DNA from: Solirubrobacter sp963724195
GTDB lineage: Bacteria > Actinomycetota > Thermoleophilia > Solirubrobacterales > Solirubrobacteraceae
DNA: 64,000 nucleotides
Direction of reading: 5' to 3'
Assembly (NCBI GenBank): GCA_963724195.1
Contig: CAVRTQ010000015.1
Coordinates: forward strand, 1 to 64,000
The notes under the pieces are model-generated. The model was not told the DNA's origin and made no database searches. It worked only from the letters and a program-made list of their open reading frames with translations. Positions 54,668-64,000 of this stretch are shown piece by piece; within the stretch, counting starts at the first letter, position 1, and the number at the start of each line of letters is the position of its first letter. The translations under genes and the position numbers were made by a program.

Positions 54668-57600
54668 TTACGGCGTGGTCGCCGAGAGGGTGAAGACCAG
54701 GGTCTTCCCGTAGCTTCCGGCTCGGAGCGAGTCGGTCTCGGCGATGGCCTGCTTGACGTCGATGGTGACCGGCCGCTTGCCGATCGGGGCGTTGAAGCCG
54801 GCGAGGGCGAGCGGCGCCCCCGTGGTGCTCAGCGGCGCGAACGCGGCTGTGCCGGTGCGGAGCTGCACCGGCTGGGGCAGCGCCCAGGACCCGTTGACGA
54901 GCCGTCCGGTGGCGGTGGCGCTCGGATCGTGCACCGAGAGCTGCGCCGCGGGCTCGGTGGACAGGACCGTGCCGTTGAGCGTCGCCGTGTAGTCGCGGGT
55001 CACGCCCGGCGTGAACGAGCCGAGGCTCGCGGACGCGCTCAGCGTCAACCCGAGCGCCCCGGGCACGGTGCCGCTCACCGTCGCCTCCTGGCTCACCGGC
55101 TCGGGGCCGACGACCTGATCGAGCTTGCGGAGCCGCACGTTGCGGAAGAACACGTCGTCACCGGCGGCATGGTTCTGGAGGCCGATGAAGCCGGGGATCG
55201 TCATCCGGTTCGGGTCGGTGTTGGTGTAGTCGTTGATCTTGACGCCGTTGAGGAACACCTGGATCCGCTGGCCCTCGACGATGATCTCGTAGGCGTTCCA
55301 CTGCCCGGCCGGCTTGAGCGCGGCGTCGCGGGCGGCGGCGTCCGGGGCGCTGTAGTTGTAGATCGACCCCGTGGTGGAGTCCGCGTCGTCGGTGGGGTCG
55401 ATCTGGATCTCGTGCCCGCGCGTGAACGCGACGTTCCAGTCGTTGCCGGGATCGGGGAAGCCGACGAACACGCCGGAGTTGTCGTCGCCCGCGAGCTTCC
55501 AGTCCAGCTTGAGGCTGTACTTGTCGAAGCGCTCACCGGGCCACCAGAGCATGCCGGCGTTGCCCACGGTCTTCAGTGAGCAGTCCGCCTGGCGGGCGAA
55601 CGAGCCGGCGCTGGCCTGTCGCCAGCCGGCGAGGCTGTCGAGCGTGCCGTCGAACAGGCTCGTGTAGCCCGCGCCGGCCACCTGCGGGGTGCAGATGTCG
55701 CGCTCGGCCCCGACCTTGAGCAGATCGACGTTGACCCACCCGTCGTCGCCCGCGTCGTAGCGCAGCGTGATCGTGTTGCTGCCCGCCTTCAGGTCGAGCT
55801 GGCGGGTCGCGAACGCCCACGTCTTCCAGTCGACGGTGCTGGGCAGCGACAGCGGATCGACTTCCGTGCCGTTGACGAGCAGGGAGACGACCTTGGTCTT
55901 GACGCTCGGGTTCGGGCCGTTGGCGTAGCGGATGTGGACGGGCTGCGGACCGGCCTGCGCGGCGTTGACGGTGAACGTCACGCCCGAGCCCTGCGTGGTC
56001 ATGTTGTCGACGAAGCCCGACCCCGAGTACTTGCTGTGATCGGTGTTGATGCCCGCCCCGCCGAACACCGCCGCCTCCTCGGCCTCATAGAAGCCGAGGT
56101 CGGCCGGCGCCTGGTAGCCCGGGACGGCGTTGGCCGTGTACCAGACCTCCGTGCTCCAGAGCTGCTCGCCGTCAGCGGCGGCGAAGGGCCGTGCCGAACG
56201 CAGGTAGATCACGCGACCGGGCTTGACGCCGGGCACGAGCAGCTCGACGGTCTTGCCGTCCGCGCTGATCGTCGCGCCCGTCACGGACAGCGTCTCCTGG
56301 TCGAGCTTCGGGCCGCCGTAGGCGGCGGTGGCGTTGTAGCGCCACTGCTGCGCCTGGTACTTGGTGGCCAGGTTCTGCCGGGTCTCCGTCGACAGCGGCT
56401 TGGTGTAGGTCAGCTTGAAGCCGGTCGACGTGATCTCCGTCTTGAAGATGTCCATCGTCACGGTGTCGTTGGCCCGCAGCTTCTGGAAGCCGTAGCGGAG
56501 CTTGCCGGGCTGGTTCCAGTTGCCGTCGTAGCCGATGCCGCCGAGGTAGAGGTCGCCGTCGGGACCGACCGCGACCTCGTTGATGCCGGCCTCCAGGCCC
56601 TGGGTCATGCGGTACAGCGCGCCCTGCAGCTTGCCCTCGACCTCCTCGAGGAACACGCGCTGCAGACCGCCGTAGGTGACGTCACCGATCGCGAGCTGGC
56701 CGGCGAACAAGCCCTCCTCCATGACGACCGGCGTCGACGGGGAGTTGGCGATCTCGTTGTGCGGCATCCACACGACCGGCGGCGTGGCCGGCTGGTTGTC
56801 GAAGCGGCCCGGGACGTTGGCGCCCGTGATCGGGTCCCGGAACGTCGTGAACATGTTGTAGAAGCCGCCGGGCTTGATCTCGACGAGCTTGCTGGTCGGG
56901 ACCCAGCCGCCCTGGTTGTCGGTCACGAGCAGGCGCCCGCCCGGCCCGAAGTTGATGCCGTTCGGCGTGCGCAGCCCGCCGGCGATGTACTCGATGACGC
57001 CCGTGTCCTTGTTGACCTTCGCCACCGTGCCGCGGTCCGGTGAGGGCTGCGGCAGCGTCGTCAATCCCGCGCGGTCCAGCGCGCCCGACAGCGCGACGTA
57101 GAAGTGCCCGTCCTTGTAGGGCAGCCCGAACGCGAACTCGTGGTAGTTGTTCGCGTAGGGCCAGCTCGCGAGCCGGGCGCGGCCTTCGAAGAAGCCGTCA
57201 CCGTCGGCGTCGACGAGCCGGTCCAGGCCCGCCTTGGTCGAGACGTACGTGACGCCGTCCACGACCTGGACGCCCTGCGGCTCCTGCAGCCCGGTGGCGA
57301 TCTCCTTGTAGGTGACGTTGGCGACGTTCACGTCACCCTGCAGGTTCGTCACGCGGTAGAGCTTGCCGTTGGACGAGGTCTGCGCGGCACCCCAGGTGAG
57401 CACGGCCGCGCTGCCGTCCGGGTACCAGGCGATGCCCGACACGTCGGGCTGGAAGCCGGTCGGGCGCAGGTTGCTCAGCGTGAAGCTGGGGTGGACCGTC
57501 CGCAGCGGCGAGCCGTCGCCCGGCTGGTCGGCGGCGTTCTCGCACTCCTTGGTCCCGGGCGCGACGACGCGCGCGCCGCCGCCCTCGACCGAGAACACGG

Positions 57601-58531
57601 AGTTCGGGACCGTCTCGAAGGTGGTCTGGCCCGGGCGGCGCCACTGCAGCTGCAGCCGGGCTCCGCCCGTCACCTGGAAGTAGCGGACCTCCAGGGCGTG
57701 CGAGCCGGCCGTGAGCGTGACGTCGCCGTCCTTGGTGGTGGCGCCGTGGACGCCGTCGTGGTCGATGACCTGCTGGCCGTCGATCCACAGCTGCGATCCG
57801 TCGTCGCTGAGCAGCCGGAACGTGTAGGCGCCGGCCTGCGCGATGTCGAGGTCGGCGACCACCTGCGCGAGGTAGTTCGTCGTGTAGGACTCCCAGTCGG
57901 CGGCCGTGGTCCAGTCGATCGTCGGGCGCAGCACGTCCGCGTTGGGCGTCTGCCCGGGCTTGAGGGTGCAGAGCTTCTGGAGCGCCGTGTTGACGTTGAA
58001 GATGCGCAGCGTCACGCCCTGCTCGGTGATCGTGGTGGCGCGGGCCACGACGATGTGGTCGATGTTGATGGGCCCGTTGTTGTCGGGCCCGGTCCGCAGG
58101 TCCACGGTGTTGGTCCCGGCGGTGAGCGGCACGAGCACCGCCACGGTCGACCACGTCGACCAGCTCGCGGTGACCGGGAACAGCACCGGCACGTGCGTGG
58201 TGCCGTTGACCGTGATCGTGAACCGGCGGCTGGCGAGGCCGGTGCCCGGGTTCGCGTTCGCGTAGCGGACGGTGACGCGGTGGGTGCCCGCCTCGGCGGC
58301 GTTCACGCGCAGCACGACGCCCGCGTTGCCGGTCAGCTGGTCGACGAAGCCCGTCCCGGTGTAGCCCGCGTGCTCGGTCTCCGTCCCCGCCCCGTCGTGC
58401 AGCGTTCCGGTCTCCGCCTCACAGATGACGTCCAACGCACACGGTGTCGACTGCGCTGCCGCCGGACTCGCCGATGCGGCGAACGCCAGCGCCAGCGCGG
58501 CCGCAGCGACGACGCGGGTCTTTCGTAGCAC
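54668..58531 (-). CDS. Giant secreted CBM / PA14 / sugar dehydrogenase-like / CBM / DUF1080 protein
   Basis: 1,287 aa, GTG 58531 behind GAGAGGAGAGGC. Signal peptide to PAAAQ (about 27). Order: CBM35/6-like (EAETGTLHDGAGTETEHAGY), PA14 about 190-330 (LLSDDGSQLWIDGQQVIDHD), a beta-propeller glucose/sorbosone dehydrogenase-like domain about 355-780 (VSGIAWYPDGSAAVLTW, GLRTPNGINFGPGGRLLVTD), a second CBM (EAEEAAVFGGAGINTDHSKY), DUF1080 about 960-1140 (FDKYSLKLDWKLAGDDNSGV, GHEIQID), and the shared C-terminal domain ending TLVFTLSATTP. DUF1080 is a 3-keto-disaccharide hydrolase fold. Intact, no frameshift. Confidence 0.9.
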   Translation of the reverse strand: MLRKTRVVAAAALALAFAASASPAAAQSTPCALDVICEAETGTLHDGAGTETEHAGYTGTGFVDQLTGNAGVVLRVNAAEAGTHRVTVRYANANPGTGLASRRFTITVNGTTHVPVLFPVTASWSTWSTVAVLVPLTAGTNTVDLRTGPDNNGPINIDHIVVARATTITEQGVTLRIFNVNTALQKLCTLKPGQTPNADVLRPTIDWTTAADWESYTTNYLAQVVADLDIAQAGAYTFRLLSDDGSQLWIDGQQVIDHDGVHGATTKDGDVTLTAGSHALEVRYFQVTGGARLQLQWRRPGQTTFETVPNSVFSVEGGGARVVAPGTKECENAADQPGDGSPLRTVHPSFTLSNLRPTGFQPDVSGIAWYPDGSAAVLTWGAAQTSSNGKLYRVTNLQGDVNVANVTYKEIATGLQEPQGVQVVDGVTYVSTKAGLDRLVDADGDGFFEGRARLASWPYANNYHEFAFGLPYKDGHFYVALSGALDRAGLTTLPQPSPDRGTVAKVNKDTGVIEYIAGGLRTPNGINFGPGGRLLVTDNQGGWVPTSKLVEIKPGGFYNMFTTFRDPITGANVPGRFDNQPATPPVVWMPHNEIANSPSTPVVMEEGLFAGQLAIGDVTYGGLQRVFLEEVEGKLQGALYRMTQGLEAGINEVAVGPDGDLYLGGIGYDGNWNQPGKLRYGFQKLRANDTVTMDIFKTEITSTGFKLTYTKPLSTETRQNLATKYQAQQWRYNATAAYGGPKLDQETLSVTGATISADGKTVELLVPGVKPGRVIYLRSARPFAAADGEQLWSTEVWYTANAVPGYQAPADLGFYEAEEAAVFGGAGINTDHSKYSGSGFVDNMTTQGSGVTFTVNAAQAGPQPVHIRYANGPNPSVKTKVVSLLVNGTEVDPLSLPSTVDWKTWAFATRQLDLKAGSNTITLRYDAGDDGWVNVDLLKVGAERDICTPQVAGAGYTSLFDGTLDSLAGWRQASAGSFARQADCSLKTVGNAGMLWWPGERFDKYSLKLDWKLAGDDNSGVFVGFPDPGNDWNVAFTRGHEIQIDPTDDADSTTGSIYNYSAPDAAARDAALKPAGQWNAYEIIVEGQRIQVFLNGVKINDYTNTDPNRMTIPGFIGLQNHAAGDDVFFRNVRLRKLDQVVGPEPVSQEATVSGTVPGALGLTLSASASLGSFTPGVTRDYTATLNGTVLSTEPAAQLSVHDPSATATGRLVNGSWALPQPVQLRTGTAAFAPLSTTGAPLALAGFNAPIGKRPVTIDVKQAIAETDSLRAGSYGKTLVFTLSATTP

Positions 58532-58777
58532 GGTGCCTCTCCTCTCAGGGCAGCGTTCTTCGGCCCTCGAAATCCTCGATACGTTGCCTGGACTCGAAAA
58601 GAGGTCGTCTGAACGCCTTATGACGAAGTATTCGTTCTATCAGCGAACAAATCATTGCGCAAGCCGATCGACTTGTCAGACAATGGTGTAGCTTTTCGAT
58701 GATCGGACCAAGCATTAGGGACTTGGTCGACGTAAGAGGTCCGCCGTGGGAGACGGCGGGCGCGGGAGGAGAGAGCT
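58532..58777. promoter_or_regulatory. Divergent control region of the polysaccharide locus
   Basis: 246 bp between two divergent secreted-enzyme genes. It holds a TTGCGCAA palindrome (58655-58662) that supplies a -35 on each strand, -10 TAGAAC (58634-58639) for the minus gene with a 17-nt spacer, -10 GACAAT (58679-58684) for the plus gene, and the operator at 58673-58683 lying over the plus -10. Confidence 0.5.
58673..58683. promoter_or_regulatory. TTGTC/GACAA operator-like element, copy 2
   Basis: TTGTCAGACAA is a perfect palindrome with a 1-nt centre, overlapping the predicted -10 of the GH95 gene and 10 nt from the -35 palindrome. A GTTC-N7-GAAC repeat (58634-58648) lies over the other -10. 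Confidence 0.6.
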
Positions 58778-61700
58778 ATGGTCGACCTGAGTCGTCGGCA
58801 GGTGTTCCAGGCCGGTGCGGCGGGCGCGGGCGCGCTCATGTTGCGGGGCGGATGGCCGGGTGGTGCGGCCGCGGAGCAGCCGCTTCCGGGCCCGGGGACC
58901 GGGGAGCTGAAGCTGTGGTACGACGAGCCGGCGGGGACCACGTGGCTGCGGGCATTGCCCGTCGGCAACGGCCGCCTCGGCGCCATGGTGTTCGGCAACG
59001 TCGAAGCGGAGACGCTGCAGCTCAACGAGGACACCGTGTGGGCGGGCGGTCCGTACGACTCCGCCAACCCGGGCGGCGCCGCGGCGCTGGGCGAGATCCG
59101 CCGGCTCGTGTTCGAGAACCGCTGGGCGGAGGCACAGCGCCTCGTGGACCAGGCCATGCTCGGACGGCCGGTGGGGCAACTCGCCTACCAGCCGGTCGGC
59201 AACCTGCGGTTGTCGTTCCCGGGGCTGGGAGCGGCGTCGGAGTACCGCCGCGAGCTGGACCTCGACACGGCCGTCGCCAGCGTGGAGTTCGTCGCCGGAG
59301 AGACCCGCTTCCGGCGTGAGGTCATCGCCAGCGCGGTCGACCAGGTCATCGCGCTGCGGCTCACCGCGAGCCGGCCGGGCGCGATCTCGTTCACGGCGAA
59401 GTTCGACAGCCCGCAGCGCACGACCACGGCCAGCTCCGACGCCGCGACGATCACGCTGGACGGCGTCTCGGCCGACATGGAGGGCGTGACAGGGCTCGGT
59501 GCGGTTCCTGGCGCTGGCCCGCGCGGTCTCCGAGGGTGGGACCGTCTCGAGCACCGGCGGCACGTTGACCGTCACGGGTGCCGACGCCGTCACGGTGCTG
59601 GTCTCGATCGGATCGAGCTACGTCGACTTCCAGAACACGGGCGGTGACTACCAGGGCATCGCCTACGAGCACGTGCGCAACGCCGAGCGCAGGCGCTACG
59701 ACAAGCTCCGCGCGCGGCAGGCGGAGGACTACCAGCGGCTGTTCCGCCGGACGACGCTCGACGTCGGACGCACGCCGGCCGCCGAGCTGACGACCGACGT
59801 CCGGATCGCGCAGCACTCCGGCGCCGACGATCCGCAGTTCGCCGAGCTGCTGTTCCAGTACGGCCGCTACCTGCTGATCTCGAGCTCGCGGCCCGGAACC
59901 CAGCCCGCGAATCTCCAGGGCCTGTGGAACGACCTGATGAACCCGTCCTGGGACTCGAAGTACACGGTCAACGTGAACCTCCCCATGAACTACTGGCCGG
60001 CCGGCCCGACGAACCTCGCGGAGTGCACGGAGCCGGTGCTCGAGATGATCGAGGACCTCACGGTCTCCGGCGCGCGCACCGCACAGGCGCAGTACGGCGC
60101 CACGGGCTGGGTCACCCATCACAACACCGATGCGTGGCGGGGGACGTCGGTCGTCGACGGCGCCTTCTGGGGGATGTGGCAGACCGGCGGTGCCTGGCTG
60201 AGCGTGATGATCTGGGAGCACTACCGCTTCACCGGCGACATCGCGAGCCTGCGCGCGCACTACCCGGCGATCAAGGGCGCCGCGCAGTTCTTCCTCGACA
60301 CCCTCGTGGAAGAGCCGAACCTCGGGTTCCTGGTCACGAACCCGTCGAACTCGCCGGAGCTCGCGCACCATCCGAACGCCTCCATCTGCGCCGGCCCGAC
60401 GATGGACAACCAGCTGCTGCGCGACCTGTTCGACGCGTGCGCGCAAGCCGGCGAGTTGGTCCATGACGACCCGGGCTTCCGCCAGCGCGTGCTGGCGGCG
60501 CGCGACCGCCTCGCGCCGATGCAGATCGGGTCGCGCGGGAACGTCCAGGAGTGGCTCTACGACTGGATCGAGCCGGAGACCGCGCACCGGCACGTCTCGC
60601 ACCTGTACGGGCTGCACCCGAGCAACCAGATCACCAAACGCGACACGCCGGAGCTGTTCGAGGCGGCCCGCCGGACGCTGGAGCTGCGCGGTGACGACGG
60701 CACGGGATGGTCGCTGGCGTGGAAGATCAACTTCTGGGCCCGGCTCGAGGAGGCCCAGCGCGCGCACGACCTCCTGAACGATCTCGTCGTGCCGGCCCGG
60801 CTGGCGCCGAACATGTTCGACCTGCATCCGCCGTTCCAGATCGACGGCAACTTCGGCGCCACCGCCGGGATCGCCGAGATGCTCCTGCACAGCCACAACG
60901 GCGAGCTGCACCTCCTGCCCGCCCTGCCGTCCGCCTGGCCGACCGGCCGGGTGTCCGGCCTGCGCGGACGCGGCGGGTACACGGTGGGCGCGGACTGGAG
61001 TGACGGACAGGCGGACGAGCTGCTCATCACGGCCGATCGCCGTGGGTCCGTCGCGCTGCGCGCGGCGCTGTTCGCCGGGCGCTTCCGGCTGCGGGACACC
61101 ACCCGCGGGACGGACGCCCGGCACACGGTCATGGGCGGCGATCTCATCGAGCTCGAGACCCGCGCCGGTCACACCTATCGCGCGCGGGCGCTGCAGAAGG
61201 TCGTCCTCGACGCGCCGAGCGAGCTGGTGCCCGGCCAGACCGTCACGGTGCGGCTGGAGTTGCGCTCGATCGACCGGCCCGTGCCGAAGTCGACCGCGAC
61301 GCTCGAAGTGCCCGCGGGGTGGACGGTCACCCCGAGCCGCTACGACCTGCGGACCGTCCCGCGCAACGGGTCGACCACGGTCGTCTTCGAGGTCACGCCC
61401 GGGCTCGACGGGCCGTTCGGTGACCTGGAGCTCACGGGCCGCGTCACCGGCCGCGACTGGACGGCGGCCGCGCGGGCGACGACCTCGGTGTTCCGCGAGA
61501 CCACGCTCGAGGAGAGCCGCACCAACGTCGCGGTCACCGACGACGCCAACACGAACGTCGGCGACTTCGACGGCGGCCGCGCGAGCTTGTCCGCGCAGGC
61601 GCTGGCCGCGTTGGGCGTCGTCCCGGGCGCGACCACGGAGCACGGCGGCGTGCGGTTCACGTGGCCGGACGTGCAGCCGGGCACGCCGGACAACGCGCTC

Positions 61701-62063
61701 GCGGCCGGGCAGGTGCTCAAGCTCGCGGGCGCGGGCACCAAGCTCGGGTTCCTCGTCTCGTCGACCTGGGGCCCCGCTTCCGGGACGGGCGTCGTGCGCT
61801 ACGCCGACGGGACCAAGCAGCCGTTCGCGCTCTCGAGCCCGGACTGGTACGGCGCCCCGAAGCCCGGCGGCGTCGCCGCCATCGTCATGCCGTATCAGAA
61901 CCGGCCCAACAACCAGCGTCAGAACACGCCGGCGACGATCTACTTCGCCGAGGTCGCGCTGCAGGCCGGCAAGCAGGTGCGCAGCGTGCAGCTCCCCAAC
62001 GTGAGCGCGGTCGCGCGACCGAACACACCGGCGCTGCACGTGTTCGCGCTGGCGATCGCCTGA
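58778..62063 (+). CDS. Secreted GH95-type alpha-L-fucosidase/galactosidase, frameshifted near 59495
   Basis: ATG 58778 behind GGGAGGAGAGAG. Tat signal (SRRQVFQAGAAGAGALML). N-terminal beta domain (LPVGNGRLGAMVFGNVEAE, LQLNEDTVWAGGP) is the GH95 start. One extra C in GGGCTCGG breaks the frame; corrected to 1,094 aa. The catalytic barrel keeps the family residues: N-x-N in NVNLPMNYWP, Glu in VQEWLYDW, Asp in IDGNFGATAGIAEML. C-terminal NEW3 and NPCBM-like domains follow. GH95 removes alpha-L-fucose or L-galactose, e.g. from xyloglucan side chains. Confidence 0.88.
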
Positions 62064-62081
62064 GGTCCCGGCTCAACGGCT

Positions 62082-62115
62082 CGGGGGCGCCGGCGCGTGC
62101 ACGCCGGCGCCCCCG
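62082..62115. terminator. Strong bidirectional terminator
   Basis: CGGGGGCGCCGGCG and CGCCGGCGCCCCCG, perfect 14-bp stem with 6-nt loop, between convergent GH95 and GH10 genes. Confidence 0.8.
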
Positions 62116-62126
62116 GGATCCGCTGC

Positions 62127-63876
62127 CTACGGTGTCGTGGTCGACAACGTGAAGGTGACGGTCGCGCTGTAGCTGCCCGTGCGCAGCGGTTCCGTGCGGC
62201 CGATGGCCTGCTTGAACGCGATCGCGAACGTGTCGTTGCTCGCGGGCCCGCTCCAGCTCGTCTTCGCCGGGGTGACGGTGACGGGCTGCGCCAGCCGGAA
62301 CGCGCCGTTGGTCAGGGTCGCCGGCGACGCGCTCAGGGTCGCGTCACCCGCGGTCGAGGTGACCGTGGCCGTGGTCGACGCCGTGTACTCCTTATCGACG
62401 CCCGGCAGTGAACGGCCCGAAGGTCGCCGGCGCGCCGAGCGTCAACGCGAGCGTGGCCGCCACGGTGCCGCCCGCCGACTGGTCGACGACGTTCGCGAGG
62501 TCCGCGGTGGTCACTGTCACCGGGGCTTCCGCGCTCTCGTGGAACCCGTCCGAGACGCGGACCTTCAGCGCGTACGTCGTGAGCTCGTCGAGCAGCTGCG
62601 GCTTGGCCACCGTGATCTCGCCCGTCGCCGGGGCGATGGCGAAGATGCCGGCGTCGTTGCCGCTCGTGATCCGCCACGTGAAGGTGCGCAGGTTGGTGCG
62701 GTTGATCTGCGACGCCCAGTCGTCGGCCTGGACCGTTCCGACGCGGTTGGCGTTGCCGTCGGCGACCGTGAATGCCTGGTCCGGGCGAATGACCGGAGCG
62801 ATGCCGCGGACGTAGTTGTAGAGCCACAGCGCAGCGGGCTTGGGTGTGTCGTTGGACAGCACGATCGGCGCGCTCTGCGCGTTGCGCCAGTGGTTGGGCT
62901 GCCGCCAGCCCCAGAGGGTGATGCCCTCGACCAGCGGGTGCTCCCAGAACGTCGGGACCACGTTGCGGTAGTAGGAGAGCTGCATCTCGTCGCCGGGGAC
63001 ACCGTTGACCGCGAACCCGTCGAGATCGAGCTCGGTGATCTGGATCGGGATGCCGGTGGCGGCGAGGCGGTCGAGGTTGGCCTTGTGCACCCGCATGTCC
63101 GTGACGGGCTCATACGGGTGGCCGGGGATCGAGGGGACGTTCGGGTTGTTGGGGATGAACTCGAACGCGTGCGCCTGGAGGCCGACCACGTCGACCAGGT
63201 TCTCGGCCTTGAGGATGTTGATGATCTTCAGGTACTCGTCGGTCGACGCGGTCTGGCCCGTGATCGCGACGTCGTTGAGCATCAGCTTGGTGTTCGGGAA
63301 GTACTGCTTCGCGAGCCGGAACGCGGTGCGGATCCAGTCGTAGCCGGTCTCGCCGGCGCCGCCGAGCGCCTGCACGTAGTTGCCGCTGGAGGCGAAGTTC
63401 GCGCCGGCGTTCTTCGGCGTCGTGCCGTCCGGCGGATCCCACGTCGGCTCGTTGACGACCTGGAGCCACTCGATCTTCGGGTAGCGCTCGGCCACGGCCG
63501 CGTACCACTTCTTGATCTCGGCGAGCTGCTCCTCGGGCGGCAGGGTCGCCATCCACGTCGGCTGCTGGTTGCCCCACAGCAGCACGTGGAAGTTGAACTT
63601 CATGTTGTTGGCGACCGCGTAGTTGTAGGCCGTGTCGAGCTGGCCCCAGCGCATCGCCGCCGTGCGCGTGGTGCCCGCGGCGACGCCCCACTTGCCGCCG
63701 TTCTCGGGCGTGATCTGGTTGAAGTACTGGTTGAACAGCGGCCGCGTGAACTCGCTGATGCTGCCCAGGAACTTGTCCTTGCTGTACGTCGGGAACTGCG
63801 CGTGCGCCGTCGCGGGCGTCAGCGCGAGCGCGACGCCGGCGAGCGCCATCGACCATCCCCTCCGGGATCGGTGCAT
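62127..63876 (-). CDS. Secreted GH10 endo-xylanase with shared C-terminal domain, frameshifted near 62406
   Basis: ATG 63876 behind GGAGAGAG. Signal peptide to PATAHAQ. GH10 barrel about 30-365: NQITPENGGKWGV, NFHVLLWGNQQP, acid/base Glu in LQVVNEPTWDPP, GLQAHAF, nucleophile Glu in IQITELDLDG, GITLWGWRQPN. A cadherin-like Ig domain follows (GIFAIAPATGEITVAKPQ), then the same C-terminal domain as the two giant proteins. An extra base in ACTGCCGGG breaks it; corrected (T-P-G-V-D-K-E-Y) it runs to TVTFTLSTTTP, 582 aa. Cuts internal beta-1,4-xylan bonds; released arabinoxylan would feed the L-arabinose operon. Confidence 0.9.
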
Positions 63877-63896
63877 CTCTCTCCTCCCCAAAAACC

Positions 63897-63920
63897 GATT
63901 GTCGGTTCGTCAGACAGAAC
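63897..63920. promoter_or_regulatory. TTGTC/GACAA operator-like element, copy 3 (xylanase)
   Basis: Same element as at 45383, here 21-44 nt upstream of the xylanase ATG and overlapping a minus-strand TACGTT -10 candidate (63918-63923). That position suits a repressor. Confidence 0.6.
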
Positions 63921-63973
63921 GTACCATTTATGAGAGGGTTCGGATGGTCGTCCAACTTTTGGGGGAGAGGGAC

Positions 63974-64000
63974 ATGTTCCGGTATCGCATTGCGTGCGCG
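63974..64000 (+). CDS. Start of a secreted or membrane protein, cut by window edge
   Basis: ATG 63974 follows GGGGGAGAGGGA at good distance; only MFRYRIACA is visible, which looks like the start of a signal peptide. The gene is divergent from the xylanase and shares its promoter region. Confidence 0.45.

Noticed and set aside
1..64000. CRISPR arrays, insertion sequences, prophage genes, tRNAs or rRNAs
   Set aside because: I looked for regularly spaced repeats, transposase or integrase motifs, and tRNA arms and saw none; a short or degenerate case could have been missed by eye.

Overview
The window is very GC-rich, densely coded actinobacterial DNA. My best guess is a soil Thermoleophilia of the Solirubrobacter/Conexibacter kind. 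That placement is inferred from overall character: very high third-position GC, many leaderless starts with a TANNNT -10 box, a MurD2-MurL peptidoglycan branch, two large LuxR-type ATPase regulators and giant secreted multidomain sugar-active proteins. I cannot confirm it without a search. No tRNA, rRNA, CRISPR array, insertion sequence, phage gene or origin was seen.

Layout. 1-7 kb: a cut-off Cas4/AddB-like PD-(D/E)XK nuclease with four candidate Fe-S cysteines, a universal stress protein coupled to a duplicated Cys-motif protein, a GST, a secreted protein, and two aldo/keto reductases around an XRE regulator. 7-15.8 kb: a complete L-arabinose-type operon (LacI repressor, ABC importer, AraB-, AraD- and AraA-like enzymes, secreted mutarotase) with two LacI-type operators. 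15.8-22.7 kb: a YbjN-like protein, a DyP peroxidase with an encapsulin-loading tail but no shell gene nearby, a patatin, then murL-murD2-pgeF. 22.7-28.8 kb: LuxR ATPase regulator, SnoaL-like protein, luciferase-like monooxygenase, MarR regulator and Baeyer-Villiger-type monooxygenase.

28.8-45.3 kb looks like one carbon-acquisition island. It holds a Tm-1-like protein with two PEP-hydrolase-family paralogues, a ROK repressor, then an operon with a TIM-barrel sugar isomerase, a Gfo/Idh/MocA oxidoreductase, a Liv-type ABC importer and a 1,780-residue secreted ThuA/sugar-dehydrogenase protein. 45.5-54.6 kb is mixed: a second LuxR ATPase regulator, two alpha/beta hydrolases, a lipoprotein HNH nuclease, a sensor kinase and small proteins. 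54.7-64 kb is a plant-polysaccharide locus: a CBM/PA14/sugar-dehydrogenase/DUF1080 protein, a GH95 enzyme and a GH10 xylanase. A TTGTC/GACAA element lies in both promoter regions of that locus, with a third copy at 45.4 kb. The ThuA, DUF1080 and xylanase proteins end in the same C-terminal domain, closing in S-T/A-T-T-P, which I do not recognise as a named family.

Caution on the sequence itself: 13 of about 52 genes are broken by single-base frameshifts, almost all explained by one extra base, while the protein on both sides stays intact. This looks like uncorrected insertion errors rather than pseudogenes. I give these genes full-length coordinates and note each break.
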